Shown piece by piece: positions 63,582 to 64,000 of a DNA stretch of 64,000 bases (position 1 is its first letter; each line of letters opens with the position of its first letter). The position numbers and the translations under genes were made by a program. Source of the stretch: Stutzerimonas stutzeri (GTDB lineage: Bacteria; Pseudomonadota; Gammaproteobacteria; Pseudomonadales; Pseudomonadaceae); assembly GCF_024451105.1 (NCBI RefSeq), contig NZ_JANGEY010000014.1, positions 1 to 64,000 of the forward strand. The letters run 5' to 3'. The notes beneath the pieces are model-generated. The model ran no database searches. It saw only the letters and a list, made by a program, of their open reading frames with translations, and had not been told where the DNA came from.

Positions 63582-64000
63582 ATGGGACAGCGTACACCCC
63601 TCCATGATCTGCACGTGGCGTTGGGCGCCAAGATGGTCGACTTCGGCGGCTGGGACATGCCGCTGCACTACGGCTCGCAAGTCGAGGAGCACCATCAGGT
63701 GCGCAGCGACTGCGGGGTCTTCGACGTCTCGCACATGACCGTGGTGGACGTCGCCGGGGGCGACGCCGAGGCCTACCTGCGCCGCCTGCTGGCCAACGAC
63801 GTGGCGCGCCTCGACGCGCTTGGCAAGGCGCTCTACGCGCTGATGCTCAACCCCGAGGGCGGGGTGATCGACGACCTGATCGTCTACCGCACCGAAGGCG
63901 GTTACCGGCTGGTGGTCAACGCCGGTACCCGCGAGAAGGATCTGGCCTGGATGCGGGCACAGGCCGAGGGCTTCGCCGTCGAGCTCGACGAGCGCGCCGA
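63582..64000 (+). CDS. gcvT: Aminomethyltransferase GcvT (T protein), 5' part
   Basis: 139 residues to the window edge: [48 protein letters not shown] and [15 protein letters not shown] are GcvT signatures. It transfers the glycine-derived methylene group to THF in the glycine cleavage system. TACAAT at 63545 is a good -10. Confidence 0.95.
   Translation, partial: MGQRTPLHDLHVALGAKMVDFGGWDMPLHYGSQVEEHHQVRSDCGVFDVSHMTVVDVAGGDAEAYLRRLLANDVARLDALGKALYALMLNPEGGVIDDLIVYRTEGGYRLVVNAGTREKDLAWMRAQAEGFAVELDERA

Overview
The window is high-GC, densely packed chromosomal DNA from a gamma-proteobacterium of the Pseudomonas/Azotobacter lineage. The evidence is gene content and order that I recall from the P. 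aeruginosa PA5215-PA5300 region: gcvT / iron ABC transporter / visC-ubiH-pepP / zapA-6S RNA / ubiD / rho-trxA-ppx-ppk-hemB / algP-algQ-dsbB-hemYXDC-algR-algZ-argH / rnk-cyaY-lptM-lysA-dapF / sutA-amtB-glnK / comM-betT-rep. Most of 11-64 kb is this core backbone in its usual order. No CRISPR array, tRNA, rRNA operon, transposase or prophage was seen.

The accessory part is about 1-11 kb. Two tandem, same-strand genes encode large secreted RTX/DUF5801-type adhesin-like proteins. Both the first ~460 codons and the ~330-nt 5' leader with its promoter region are duplicated. Copy 1 runs off the left edge into what look like further DUF5801 repeats; copy 2 is a complete 909-residue short version. Each leader carries a good CRP/Vfr-type palindrome. 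Each also carries a GEMM (c-di-GMP-I)-like aptamer whose 3' edge is perfectly complementary, over 7 nt, to the Shine-Dalgarno region. This suggests a translational c-di-GMP switch that turns adhesin synthesis on. Next come an RlmN/Cfr-family radical SAM methylase, a soluble PAS-PAS-MCP protein of BdlA architecture, an exported hypothetical protein, a bacteriohemerythrin, a class I rRNA-methyltransferase-like protein and a truncated haemoglobin, then rep.

11-24 kb: rep, betT, comM and ubiK, then the nitrogen-sensing pair glnK-amtB behind two NtrC sites and a sigma-54 promoter. The AmtB looks like a different subfamily from the usual Pseudomonas one, and a 300-bp spacer precedes it. Then sutA, a CPBP protease and HAD phosphatase pair, and a strongly decayed xerC: its N-terminal half and catalytic HxxR segment are missing. 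DUF484, dapF, lysA and lptM follow.

25-44 kb: cyaY, a structured rnk leader, rnk, hypothetical genes and argH; then the algZ-algR two-component system and hemCD-hemX-hemY with overlapping stop/start codons; dsbB, algQ, algP, an ABC-F ATPase, a small MscS channel, TerC, a LysE exporter and yaiI. A short-chain-dehydrogenase tail remnant and a REPIN flank yaiI.

44-64 kb: elbB, hemB-ppk convergent with ppx, trxA, a rho leader and rho, ubiD with a ferredoxin-reductase-like partner, a 33-residue membrane peptide, 5-formyl-THF cyclo-ligase, 6S RNA, zapA, pepP-ubiH-ubiI, a ferric-iron ABC binding protein and permease, and the 5' part of gcvT. All coordinates and motifs were read by eye; no database search was run.
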